Origin: Paenibacillus sp. SYP-B4298
GTDB taxonomy: Bacteria; Bacillota; Bacilli; Paenibacillales; Paenibacillaceae
Length of the DNA: 64,000 bases
Direction of reading: 5' to 3'
Assembly: GCF_027627475.1 (NCBI RefSeq)
Contig: NZ_CP115484.1
Coordinates: forward strand, 310,001 to 374,000
Made by a program: the position numbers and the translations under genes. Numbering within the stretch: position 1 is the first letter of the stretch; each line of letters starts with the position of its first letter. The notes under the pieces were generated by a model. It was not told the DNA's origin and did no database searches. It worked only from the letters and a program-made list of their open reading frames with translations. Positions 35,510 through 43,984 of this stretch are shown piece after piece.

Positions 35510-36644
35510 GCTCAATCTGACGGCAGGCATCTACACGGACCCATCGGGAAATTCCCCTGTACTGGAAACGGTGCGCGAGGCTGAATATGCCCGCATACAG
35601 CATCAGCGCAGCAAGGCCACGTTCGATATGGATGGCGCTCCCGAATTTCAGCAGGCTGTGCGCCGTCTGCTGTTCCCGTCCGGCGAGGAGGGCAGCGCGC
35701 ACCATGTTCAGGTGATTCAGACGGTTGGCTCCAGCGGAGCCTTGCATCTTGCTGGACGCATGATTCAGCACGATGCCCCGGCAGCGCGGGTGTGGATCAG
35801 CTCCCCAACCTGGGAGAACCATGCTGCGCTGCTGAGCAGCCGCCCGGAGCAGATCGGCTATTACCGGTATCAGCCAGCCAATCCTGATCAGTTATGCATG
35901 ACTACGATTCTGGAAGACCTGCAGGCGGCTCGTCCCGGTGATTATGTGTTGCTGCACGCCTGCTGCCATAATCCGACAGGGATGGACCCCACGCTCTCCC
36001 AATGGAGGGAGTGGGCGGAGTTCTGTGCGGAGCGCGGCCTGATTCCGCTGTTTGACTTTGCCTACCAAGGCTTCGCGCAATCGGCCGAGCAGGATGCCGA
36101 GCTCTTCGCCTTGTTTCGAGAGCACTCGGACAGGTTGATCATTTGCAATTCCTTCTCGAAAAATATGGGATTGTATAACGAGCGTACCGGAGCCCTGACC
36201 CTTGTATTCAAGGATGCGGATCGCTTGGCAGTCTGGCACAGCACGCTCAAGAGGATGATTCGCAGTACGTATTCCACACCACCGGCGCATGGAGCCTACA
36301 TCGCCAGTCATATTATTAATGATCCACATCGCTATTCCTGCTGGCAGCAGGAGCTGAAGGAGATGCGATGCGATCTGCAGCGTCGCCGCGCTGCACTGTT
36401 CGCCGAGCTGGAGAGCAGTGGTCTGATGGATACGTTACTGTCATATCATCGACAACAGGGGATGTTTCTGTGTCTGCAGCTCTCTCCGCCCTCCATTGAA
36501 GTGCTGCGGGAGCAGCATGGGATCTATCTGTTGGATACAGGACGAATATGCATCGCCAGTCTGCCTTTGGAAGCTATTCCTGCCTTCTGCCTTGCACTGG
36601 GGCAAGTGGTTGAAGGCACTAACACATTATCGCGTAAAGCGTAG
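35436..36644 (+). CDS. Aspartate/aromatic-type aminotransferase
   Basis: 402-aa class I aminotransferase closer to the AspC/TyrB group than to LysN. Seen: LNLTAGIYTDPSG, LHACCHNPTGMDPT, FDFAYQGFA, and the PLP lysine in NSFSKNMGLYNERTGAL. AAGGAGG lies 5-6 nt before the ATG, inside the preceding gene. It probably aminates the keto acid made by the LeuA/LeuC/LeuD-like enzymes, or supplies a keto acid to them. 14 nt before the GAPDH-like gene. Confidence 0.88.
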   Translation: MLNNPTKPGILQLLAQYHQDPRADKLNLTAGIYTDPSGNSPVLETVREAEYARIQHQRSKATFDMDGAPEFQQAVRRLLFPSGEEGSAHHVQVIQTVGSSGALHLAGRMIQHDAPAARVWISSPTWENHAALLSSRPEQIGYYRYQPANPDQLCMTTILEDLQAARPGDYVLLHACCHNPTGMDPTLSQWREWAEFCAERGLIPLFDFAYQGFAQSAEQDAELFALFREHSDRLIICNSFSKNMGLYNERTGALTLVFKDADRLAVWHSTLKRMIRSTYSTPPAHGAYIASHIINDPHRYSCWQQELKEMRCDLQRRRAALFAELESSGLMDTLLSYHRQQGMFLCLQLSPPSIEVLREQHGIYLLDTGRICIASLPLEAIPAFCLALGQVVEGTNTLSRKA

Positions 36645-36658
36645 AAAAGAGGACAAAA

Positions 36659-37660
36659 ATGAAAAGAATTGCGATTCATGGATTTGGCCGTATCGGAAGA
36701 CAGTTATTGAGGGTTGCGCTGGAAAATTCGTTGTTCGTCCCGGTGTCCATCTCCGATATTAGGGACGAGGAGACGCTGGCGGCATTGTTCGAGGTGGATA
36801 CCAATTATAATCGCTGGCCGGAGCAGGTTCGCGGCGAGTCCGGGCATCTCCATATTGGCGAACATAACATCCCGTATATCAATTCATCGCAGGAGCTGCC
36901 CGACTGGAAGAGCCTGGAGGTTGATCTGGTCATTGAATGTACAGGGCGGGCTGTGACCCGCTCAGTAGCCCAGGCCCATCTCGATCGCGGCGCCAAAAGA
37001 GTGCTGGTCAGCGGCCCAAGCAAAAGTCTGGATGACTGTGATGCGGTATTGCTCAAGGGCATCAACCTGGATCGCTTTGATTCGGCGCAGCACAAGATCA
37101 TTAGTATGGCGAGCTGCACGACCAATGCACTGGCTCCTGTCGTTAAGCTGGTGCGCGAAAACTTCGGTATAAAAAGCGGGGTATTCTCCACCGTGCATTC
37201 CTATACGAACACGCAATCCTTGACGGATCAGCCGATGAAGGCACGGCGTGATTCGTGGGCGGCAACGGAAAATATTATCCCGTCCTCCTCAGGAGCAGCC
37301 AAGGCGTTGAAATTTATATGGAATGACCTGCAAATTACCGGGAAAGCGTATCGGGTGCCGACGCGCACCGGCAGCGTCGCCGAGCTGAATCTGGTGACAG
37401 AGAAGCCATGCACAATTCAGCAGGTGAATGATATCTTCCGCTCTGCTGCCGCAGAGGGCCCATTGCAGGGCGTGCTCAATGTACTGGAGGAGGAGTGGGC
37501 TTCCTCGCGCATCGTCGGCGATCCTCATTCCTCGATCATTGACCTGCCCTTGACCCATGTGCAGGGAGAGATCTTATCTGTCGCCGCCTGGTATGACAAC
37601 GAATGGGGCTATGCTACCCGTCTAGCCGAGGTTGCGGCAGAGCTGAGTCAGCGGGGATAG
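36659..37660 (+). CDS. GAPDH-family dehydrogenase, cluster-embedded paralogue
   Basis: 333-aa glyceraldehyde-3-phosphate-dehydrogenase-like protein: NAD motif HGFGRIGRQLLR, catalytic C153 in SMASCTTNALAP, VHSYTN with the catalytic His, IPSSSGAAKA, and WYDNEWGYATR. Sequence around the phosphate sites is divergent (RVPTRTGSVAELN instead of RVPTPNVSVVDL; IPSSSG instead of IPTTTG). Glycolytic gapA normally clusters with pgk and tpi, which are absent. As last gene of a biosynthetic operon it may be a resistant copy protecting glycolysis from the product, or an enzyme acting on a different phosphorylated or acyl substrate. Confidence 0.87.
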   Translation: MKRIAIHGFGRIGRQLLRVALENSLFVPVSISDIRDEETLAALFEVDTNYNRWPEQVRGESGHLHIGEHNIPYINSSQELPDWKSLEVDLVIECTGRAVTRSVAQAHLDRGAKRVLVSGPSKSLDDCDAVLLKGINLDRFDSAQHKIISMASCTTNALAPVVKLVRENFGIKSGVFSTVHSYTNTQSLTDQPMKARRDSWAATENIIPSSSGAAKALKFIWNDLQITGKAYRVPTRTGSVAELNLVTEKPCTIQQVNDIFRSAAAEGPLQGVLNVLEEEWASSRIVGDPHSSIIDLPLTHVQGEILSVAAWYDNEWGYATRLAEVAAELSQRG

Positions 37661-37847
37661 TCGTAGCTGGCTGCTTCCGGTCGAAGTTGGCGGGCAAGGA
37701 GCAGCCGCTATGAGGCAAGCGCTTGTGACAGCGATGTGGTTCGACCGAGTGGCGTCATGCCGCTATGCACCGCGCGCCGGGAGCTGCGCGCGGTACTTAT
37801 GTGAGGCTGCCCTTAAAACGGGGGCTTGCTGGCGCTCCCCTATAAAT

Positions 37848-37900
37848 GAAAAGCTCAAGAATGCAGCAAGGGTTATCCGCATTTTTGGGCTTTTCGTCTT
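37848..37900 (+). terminator. Terminator after the ten-gene operon
   Basis: A 17-bp stem, GAAAAGCTCAAGAATGC (37848-37864) with GCATTTTTGGGCTTTTC (37879-37895), pairs completely if two wobble pairs are allowed. A T-rich tail (GTCTTTC) follows, and the A-rich left arm makes it possibly bidirectional. Confidence 0.7.
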
Positions 37901-37976
37901 TCACTATAAAGCTCGTGCGCCAGACGCAGCAGGAGGACGCTCCGCAAGGCCGCGATGATTTTTTTTGGCATACATA

Positions 37977-38005
37977 TTGACGCCGAGACAAATTATGGGT
38001 AAGAT
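37977..38005 (+). promoter_or_regulatory. Promoter of the cnt metallophore operon
   Basis: TTGACG (37977-37982) and TAAGAT (38000-38005) are separated by 17 bp, giving a good sigma-A promoter with a start near 38012. The Zur-like palindrome begins about 7 nt after that start, where a bound repressor would block initiation or early elongation. Confidence 0.6.
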
Positions 38006-38018
38006 CAATCTTGTTCGG

Positions 38019-38039
38019 TAATAGTAATAATTACTATTA
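38019..38039. promoter_or_regulatory. Zur-box-like perfect palindrome
   Basis: Twenty-one bases form a perfect 10-1-10 palindrome centred on A38029; the core reads GTAATAATTAC. Bacillus Zur sites have the core TCGTAATNATTACGA, while Fur sites have GATAATNATTATC, so the GTAAT/ATTAC core favours zinc control. It lies about 63 nt before the cntK start. The S. aureus cnt operon is known to be controlled by Zur and Fur. Confidence 0.75.
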
Positions 38040-38101
38040 TCATTCTGGTGTCATTTATGGAACCGCAGGCTCGTCAAATTAGGTGGATGAGGGGAACCGC
38101 A

Positions 38102-38995
38102 ATGAGACAGGAAATTGAGTTTGTGAAATGTGATCCAACACAGAACATGACGGTGCTGGTCAGCTCAGAGCATCCGTCTGAGTCTCGTTCATTTATCGCT
38201 GCCCGGCTAATGTCCTATGACCATGTGCATGCAGAGCAAGTAGGCTTCATCGGCGCTGCACACAGCCCCCAGGCCGCAGCCTCTCTACATATGGCAGGGG
38301 GAGAGTTCTGTGGCAATGCGTGTATGGCGCTGGCTGCTTGGATCGCATCCAGGCAGGAACTGTCGCCGGGAGGCGCGCTGGAGCTGTCCTTCGATTCCTC
38401 GGGGGCGGCACAGGCGGTTGCTTGCAGAGTCAGGAGGAGCGACAACCGGTATATATGCCGGGTTGCGATGCCGCCTCCTCGCACCATCGAACGCAGGACG
38501 TTCACCTATGAGGAGGAGCAACTGGAGGCGGTGCTGGTCAGTTATGAGCAGAGCTTTCATCTGATTCTGGAGGTGGAGCTGCTGGATGAAGCGGTCAGGC
38601 GCAAGGCGATGGCGCTGGCGAGGCTGCTCGGCATGGCGCCGGGCTCGAAGCTGGTCGGTATGATGCTCTACCGTCGCCAGACGAATGAATTGGAGCCATT
38701 GATCTACGTACCGGCGCTTGACAGTCTGGTATGGGAACGAGGCTGCGGGTCCGGTACGGCATCGCTGGGCGCATACTTGTCATGGAGCCGGGGGCAAGCG
38801 ATCGCGGCGCCGATCAAGCAGCCGGGAGGTGTCATCCATGTCTATGCAGATTGCTCTAATGGGGATGCGATGAGCATCGCCATAGAAGGAAGCGTGGGCA
38901 TCGTGGCGCAGGGCCGGGCGTTTATCGAGCTGGAGTCGCTGGAGCAGGGGCAGGCTCAGCTCTGCATGGCGGCTGGAGGGGAGAGACAAGGATGA
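38102..38995 (+). CDS. cntK: Histidine racemase CntK (opine metallophore biosynthesis)
   Basis: 297-aa member of the DAP-epimerase/PhzF fold, converting L-His to D-His for the metallophore. The two catalytic cysteines are C70 in GGEFCGNA and C215 in WERGCGSGTASLG. The N-terminus MRQEIEFVKCDPTQNMTVLV closely matches S. aureus CntK as I remember it, which supports the ATG at 38102 (GAGGGG upstream) over the GTG at 38048. It overlaps cntL by ATGA. Presence of cntK predicts a D-His-containing product. Confidence 0.92.
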   Translation: MRQEIEFVKCDPTQNMTVLVSSEHPSESRSFIAARLMSYDHVHAEQVGFIGAAHSPQAAASLHMAGGEFCGNACMALAAWIASRQELSPGGALELSFDSSGAAQAVACRVRRSDNRYICRVAMPPPRTIERRTFTYEEEQLEAVLVSYEQSFHLILEVELLDEAVRRKAMALARLLGMAPGSKLVGMMLYRRQTNELEPLIYVPALDSLVWERGCGSGTASLGAYLSWSRGQAIAAPIKQPGGVIHVYADCSNGDAMSIAIEGSVGIVAQGRAFIELESLEQGQAQLCMAAGGERQG

Positions 38996-39855
38996 TAAGG
39001 GTTCATCGGCTGCAAGATGAAATCAAGCATTATGCCGATCGCTTCGCGGAGCTGGCGGCACGCTATGACGGAACGATCCAGCACAGCGCTGAGCTGGAGG
39101 GGACGATTAATGCTTACTCGGCATGGATTACAGATGAGCGAAATGTGCAGGCTTGGGGGCAACTGGAGCAGGAACTGGAGCTGGAGCAGGAACTGGGAAC
39201 GGGGATGGAAATTAGCACTCCCCTGCATCAACTGACAGATGAGGTGCGGCGAAGCTCGGCAGCCTGCGTGGCGACGATGGAGAAGTATCGCGCGCTGAAG
39301 CTGCTGCAAGGCGAGGACGATATTGCAGGTTACTTTCACAATATCGAATCGTGCATCGAGCAGGAATTCGGCAGCTTTCGGGTAAGCTCTGACTCCACCG
39401 TGCTGCTGGTTGGCTCCGGCTCCTTCCCGATGACTCCGCTGCTGATCGCCAGAAGAACAGGCGCGCGGGTCATCGGAGTCGATATTGACGAGGAAGCGGT
39501 CACGCTGGGGCGCAAGGTGGTGGAGCGGCTGGGCGAAGGCCTGCCGATCCGGTTGGAGAACATACCAGCCGATCAACTGCCAGCAGCGCGCGAAGCGACG
39601 CATATTATCTTCAGTTCTACGGTGCCGATCAAGTATGAGCTGCTGGAGCGGATGTATGCTACGACCGACAGTGGAGTTGTCGTGGCGATGCGGTTCGGGA
39701 ACAAGCTGAAGTCCTTGTTCAATTATCCAATGGAGCAGGTGGACGAAGATAAATGGCAGCTGGCGGATACACTGCTGCGCCCTGGACATATCTTCGATGT
39801 TGCATTGTACCGTAAGGCTAACGCAGCCCAGAGGGCAGAAGGAGCGGGCAAATGA
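38992..39855 (+). CDS. cntL: Nicotianamine-synthase-like CntL
   Basis: 287-aa SAM-dependent aminobutanoyl transferase that attaches the aminobutyrate group of SAM to (D-)histidine. The SAM-binding Rossmann segment is VLLVGSGSFPMTPLLIARRT with GVDIDEEAV (about residues 136-165), followed by IIFSSTVPIKYELLERM. The N-terminal helical region includes a short ELEQELELEQEL repeat. ATGA overlaps on both sides make K, L and M translationally coupled. Confidence 0.92.
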   Translation: MIRVHRLQDEIKHYADRFAELAARYDGTIQHSAELEGTINAYSAWITDERNVQAWGQLEQELELEQELGTGMEISTPLHQLTDEVRRSSAACVATMEKYRALKLLQGEDDIAGYFHNIESCIEQEFGSFRVSSDSTVLLVGSGSFPMTPLLIARRTGARVIGVDIDEEAVTLGRKVVERLGEGLPIRLENIPADQLPAAREATHIIFSSTVPIKYELLERMYATTDSGVVVAMRFGNKLKSLFNYPMEQVDEDKWQLADTLLRPGHIFDVALYRKANAAQRAEGAGK

Positions 39856-41177
39856 GCGGCTTTGGTAATGTGTTAATTGCAGGTACTGGACCGGCGGCGG
39901 TTCAACTGGCGATTCTGTTCGGTAAAGAGCCGGGAAGTGCGGTTGCTATCGCGGGGAGAGACTCGGTACGGGCTGCCCCTTTCTTCTGTGCGATGCTGCA
40001 GAGCGGTAATCGGGTGCGAGCCGATGTGCAGAATGCACAGCATCAGGCGCTCGCGGGCGAATGTGTACTGGAGCGTGTCTTTCTTGGCTATGAGACGGTG
40101 GAGGGCGAGTGGGAGACTCTCATACTGGCAGTTGCCGCCAATGCGTATATCGAGGTATTAAGGTGTATGCCTGATGAGGTGCTGAGTCAGGTGCGCCGAG
40201 TCGTGCTGCTGTCGCCAACATTTGGCTCGAACCATCTGGTTTGCCATTACATCGCAGGCATTCAGCCAGAGGCCGAGGTGATCAGCTTCTCCACCTATCT
40301 GGGCGATACCCGCTGGGCTCAGGGCGAGCCATGTGAGCGTGTGCTGACCACCGGGATGAAGCGGAAGCTGTACGTTGGCTCCTCGTCGCCTGTCCGCTCG
40401 TCAGCGGTGAATCAGCTATGCAGGCTATATGGCAGCGCAGGTATAGTCATGCAGGTCTTGCCTGCTGCACTGGAGGCGGAGACCAGAAATATATCGCTGT
40501 ATGTTCATCCGCCATTATTTATGAATGAATTTTCGCTGGACATTATTTTGGGAGAGGGTGTAGCGAGGAAGTTCGTCTACAAGATGTTCCCGGAGGGTCC
40601 GATTACACAGAAGTTGATCCGCGAGATGCTGTCGGGGTGGCGGGAGATAACAGCGATTATGGAGAAGCTGGGCATACCGGGCGTGAATCTGCTCCAGTTT
40701 ATGACCGACGACAATTATCCAGTGAGACAGGAGAGCCTGTCGCGTGAGGATATTGAGCAGTTTATGGAGCTGGAGCCGATCCATCAGCAGTATCTTCTGT
40801 ATGTTCGCTACACCTCGCTGCTGATCGATCCCTTCTCGGAGCCGGATGAGGACGGTCGTTATTTCGATTTTAGCGCGGTGCCCTTCCGCCAGATTTATAG
40901 AGATCGCGAGGGCTGCTGGGATGTGCCGCGAATGCCCAAGGAGGACTATTACCGGGTCAAGATCATTCAGGGCATCGCACAGTATGTGGAGGTGGAATGT
41001 CCGGTGATCGACCGGTTTATTGCCAGATATGAGCAAGCGTTGATGCAAGCGGCGAACAGGCTGCAAGGACAGCCCTTGTCGGATGCCTTTGCCGTACAGG
41101 ATGTTGCCGAGGATGTGCGCCGTATATGTAACGGGCTCGGGGATCGACTGCAGGGCTCGCTGTCAGGGAGTTCATAG
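39852..41177 (+). CDS. cntM: Opine dehydrogenase CntM (staphylopine-type)
   Basis: 441-aa opine dehydrogenase that reductively condenses the CntL product with a 2-keto acid. NAD(P) motif LIAGTGPAAVQLA at residues 8-20. R36 (AIAGRDS) aligns with R33 of S. aureus CntM, associated with NADPH preference; D152 in STYLGDTR aligns with D150, associated with pyruvate selectivity. Other family stretches: LLSPTFGSNHLVC, VLTTGMKRKLYVGSSSPVRS. With cntK present these residues predict staphylopine. Alignment was made by eye from remembered sequence. Confidence 0.92.
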   Translation: MSGFGNVLIAGTGPAAVQLAILFGKEPGSAVAIAGRDSVRAAPFFCAMLQSGNRVRADVQNAQHQALAGECVLERVFLGYETVEGEWETLILAVAANAYIEVLRCMPDEVLSQVRRVVLLSPTFGSNHLVCHYIAGIQPEAEVISFSTYLGDTRWAQGEPCERVLTTGMKRKLYVGSSSPVRSSAVNQLCRLYGSAGIVMQVLPAALEAETRNISLYVHPPLFMNEFSLDIILGEGVARKFVYKMFPEGPITQKLIREMLSGWREITAIMEKLGIPGVNLLQFMTDDNYPVRQESLSREDIEQFMELEPIHQQYLLYVRYTSLLIDPFSEPDEDGRYFDFSAVPFRQIYRDREGCWDVPRMPKEDYYRVKIIQGIAQYVEVECPVIDRFIARYEQALMQAANRLQGQPLSDAFAVQDVAEDVRRICNGLGDRLQGSLSGSS

Positions 41178-41345
41178 AAGCAGAACAAGAATTTATAAAA
41201 GCCCGATGAGGGCTCAGGGAAGCAGAGCAAGAATCACAGAGTAAGAAGCGTAGCGCAATTGACAGGCAAGTGAGAGTCAGGCTCGCAGGAGCCCATAGCA
41301 AAGGATAGGAACGAACTTGTGGTAATTACAGGAGGATGGAACCCG

Positions 41346-43013
41346 ATGAGAAAATTAACGACACGATTAACCGTCCTGGTCATGACCATCGTCATGCTGG
41401 CTGGCTGCAGCGGCAACGTAGAGCAGGTGGGCAGCAACCATGGCAAAGGAGCGGACAGCAAGGGCGAGGCAGCCAACAGTGCACAGACGAGCAGCAGTGC
41501 TGCCGAGACTCCGGCTCAGGAGCTGGTATTTGCGATCTCCAAAGATATTAACGATATGAACCCGCACCTCTATCCGGGTCTGATGGCGGCACAGGGAATG
41601 GTCTATGAATCGCTGGTGGAGAACACCTCCGAGGGCATCAAGCCGCTGCTTGCCGAGAGCTGGGATGTATCCGAGGATGGGCTGGTCTATACGTTCCACC
41701 TGCGCAAGGGGGTCGTGTTCCACGACGGCGAGCCGTTCAATGCCGAGGCGGTGAAGCAAAATATCGAGGCGGTGCAGCGGAACGCTGCCAAGCACTCGTG
41801 GATCAAGCTGTCCACCAAGATCGTGAGCACGACCGTTGTCAATGAGCATACCGTTGAGCTGAAGCTGTCTGAGCCGTATTACCCGGCGTTGGAGGAGCTG
41901 TCGATGACCCGGCCGTTCGTCTTCATCTCGCCCAAGGATTTCGTGAACGGCGAGACGAAGGACGGCGTGAGCGGGCATCATGGCACAGGCCCATATAAGC
42001 TGATCGAGCAGAAGACCGACCAGTATGCCGTATTCGAGGCCAATGAAAGCTACTGGAATGGTGCGCCTAAGATCAAGAAGATTACAGCCAAGGTGCTGCC
42101 GTCCGGGGAGACCACCTATCTTGCCCTGAAGAAGGGAGAGGTGAATCTGATCTTCACGGATGACCGGGGGGCAGACAGCATCGATGTGGAGGCGATGAAG
42201 CAACTGGTCGATTCGGGAGATTACCAGTTGGTGCGCAGCGAGCCGATGAATACGAAGATGATTGTGGCGAACAGCAGCCGTAAGGAATCCCCTGTACACG
42301 ACAAGGCGGTACGAGAAGCCATCTGGTACGCGATTGACCGTGAGATGCTGAGCAAGCAGATTTTCAGCGGGACAGAATCCCCTGCTAAGTCGCTCTTCTC
42401 CTCCAATGTGAACTATGCCCAGGTGGACTTGAAGCCAAGAGACTATAACCCGGAGCAGGCGAAGGAGTTGCTAGAGCAAGCGGGCTGGCTGGCAGAGGGA
42501 GAGGGCGCTCGGACGAAGAACGGTGCGCCGCTGGCGATGAAGCTGTATTTTGACATTAATTCCTCTACTCAAAAAACAGAGGCCGAATACTTGCAGAACG
42601 CGCTGAAGCAAATTGGCATGCAGATCGAGCTGGTTGGCGAGGAATCGAGCTCGATTGCGGGCAGGAGATCGTCTGGCGACTATGACTTGCTGTTTAACCA
42701 GACCTGGGGGCTGGCCTATGATCCGCAGAGCACGGTGTCGGCCTTTACCTCTGAGTCCTCCTACTATTACACCACCAGTGGAATCGAGCATGCCGATGAG
42801 CTATATCGCAAGATTGGCGAGGTGATGGTGACGAAGGATGAGGCGAGCCGCAAGGCGCTGTATGCGGATATATTGCGGACGGTGCATGATGAGGCGGTGT
42901 TCATCCCGCTGACGAACGGCAGCGTAACGGTGATTGCCTCCTCCAAGCTGCAGGGCATCGGCTTCAAGCAGACACAGTACGAGCTGCCATTTGAACGGAT
43001 GTATGTGGAATAA
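41346..43013 (+). CDS. cntA: Metallophore-binding lipoprotein CntA
   Basis: Extracellular solute-binding lipoprotein of the NikA/OppA type (SBP_bac_5), 555 aa. Signal peptide with lipobox MLAGCSG (Cys near 20), a Ser/Ala-rich linker, then the binding fold (DINDMNPHLYPGLMAAQGMV, LAESWDVSEDGLVYTFHLRK, GTGPYKLIE). The ATG at 41346 follows AGGAGG by about 9 nt; the GTG at 41319 is upstream of that site. Located directly after cntM, it should bind the metal-loaded opine. A short GC hairpin (AGCCC/GGGCT) occurs in the 168-nt gap but lacks a T run. Confidence 0.92.
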   Translation: MRKLTTRLTVLVMTIVMLAGCSGNVEQVGSNHGKGADSKGEAANSAQTSSSAAETPAQELVFAISKDINDMNPHLYPGLMAAQGMVYESLVENTSEGIKPLLAESWDVSEDGLVYTFHLRKGVVFHDGEPFNAEAVKQNIEAVQRNAAKHSWIKLSTKIVSTTVVNEHTVELKLSEPYYPALEELSMTRPFVFISPKDFVNGETKDGVSGHHGTGPYKLIEQKTDQYAVFEANESYWNGAPKIKKITAKVLPSGETTYLALKKGEVNLIFTDDRGADSIDVEAMKQLVDSGDYQLVRSEPMNTKMIVANSSRKESPVHDKAVREAIWYAIDREMLSKQIFSGTESPAKSLFSSNVNYAQVDLKPRDYNPEQAKELLEQAGWLAEGEGARTKNGAPLAMKLYFDINSSTQKTEAEYLQNALKQIGMQIELVGEESSSIAGRRSSGDYDLLFNQTWGLAYDPQSTVSAFTSESSYYYTTSGIEHADELYRKIGEVMVTKDEASRKALYADILRTVHDEAVFIPLTNGSVTVIASSKLQGIGFKQTQYELPFERMYVE

Positions 43014-43051
43014 TCTGGCGAACTGGAATTCGCAGGACGGAGGAGAGGGCT

Positions 43052-43984
43052 ATGATCAGATATATCATGAAGCGGCTGGCAACTGCGCTTCCACTGCTGC
43101 TGCTGGTATCCTTTGTGACATTTATGTTGAACGAGCTGTCCCCTGCGGACCCGGCCAGATCGGTGCTGCATGAGCAAGGCGTGCCGGTCATTACGGAAGA
43201 GCTGCTGGCCAGCACAAGGGCAGAGCTGGGACTCGATCGTCCGTTTCTTGTACGTTATCTGGATTGGCTGCTGTCCTGTCTGCGTCTGGACTTCGGCGCT
43301 TCGTATGTGTCGGGCAAGCCGGTCTGGTCACTGCTTGCTCCGGCCTTCGCGAATACATTCAAGCTGACGATAAGCTCTGCCGCTGCCATTATTGTGCTGT
43401 CGATCCTGCTCGGCGTGCTCTGCGCACGTAGAGAAGGGAGCTGGACAGACCGGCTGGTACGCGGCATCACCTTCCTGCTCGCCTCGATGCCGTCCTACTG
43501 GCTGGCTGCACTGCTGGTCTGGTATTTTGCTGCTCATCTGGACTGGCTGCCGACGAGCGGTCTGGACGGATACAGCAGCTACGTTCTGCCCGTGCTCGTC
43601 ATTACTGTGGCCTATGCAGGCATTTATTTTCGGATGGTGCGCAGCTCGATGCTGAGCAATATGAATGAGGACTATGTTCTGTACGGGCGGGCGAGCGGTC
43701 TGCCCGAGCGGAAGATAGCGGCCCATATCATGCGGAATTCCTTGCAGGTGGCGATCTCTGTATTCGGAATGGCGATTCCGATCCTGCTGGGCAGCACGGT
43801 GGTCGTCGAGAATCTATTTGCCTGGCCGGGGCTGGGGTCGCTGAGCATCAAGGCGATTCTGAGCCGGGATTTCCCGGTCATTCAGGCTTATGTGCTGGTG
43901 CTGGCAGCAGCCTTCGTGCTGTTCAATGCGCTAGCCGATATTGTCAATGCAGCCCTGAATCCGAAGCTGCGGAAGGAGCTGTAG
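43052..43984 (+). CDS. cntB: Metallophore ABC permease CntB
   Basis: 310-aa NikB/OppB-type permease. N-terminal transmembrane helix, then the large extracytoplasmic loop (LGLDRPFLVRYLDWLLSCLR), the EAA-type loop YVLYGRASGLPERKIAAHIM and the C-terminal VVVENLFAWPGLGSL. GGAGG lies before the ATG. Adjacent to cntC with no gap. Confidence 0.92.
   Translation: MIRYIMKRLATALPLLLLVSFVTFMLNELSPADPARSVLHEQGVPVITEELLASTRAELGLDRPFLVRYLDWLLSCLRLDFGASYVSGKPVWSLLAPAFANTFKLTISSAAAIIVLSILLGVLCARREGSWTDRLVRGITFLLASMPSYWLAALLVWYFAAHLDWLPTSGLDGYSSYVLPVLVITVAYAGIYFRMVRSSMLSNMNEDYVLYGRASGLPERKIAAHIMRNSLQVAISVFGMAIPILLGSTVVVENLFAWPGLGSLSIKAILSRDFPVIQAYVLVLAAAFVLFNALADIVNAALNPKLRKEL

Larger units (their letters stand above)
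37661..38018. other. Gap between GAPDH-like gene and the cnt operon
   Basis: No credible ORF. It holds a GC-rich hairpin (ACCGCGCGC 37769-37777 with GCGCGCGGT 37786-37794), the terminator at 37848-37900, a run of eight T residues near 37960 without a clear stem, and the cnt promoter. Confidence 0.6.

Noticed and set aside
38011-38040. Alternative cnt promoter TTGTTC with TATTAT overlapping the palindrome
   Set aside because: The pair TTGACG-N17-TAAGAT just upstream has better hexamers and spacing; the alternative is kept only as a weak possibility.
38102-41177. Assignment of the metallophore as bacillopaline or pseudopaline
   Set aside because: cntK is present (against pseudopaline) and CntM has Asp at the keto-acid selectivity position (against 2-oxoglutarate use in bacillopaline), so staphylopine is the better prediction.
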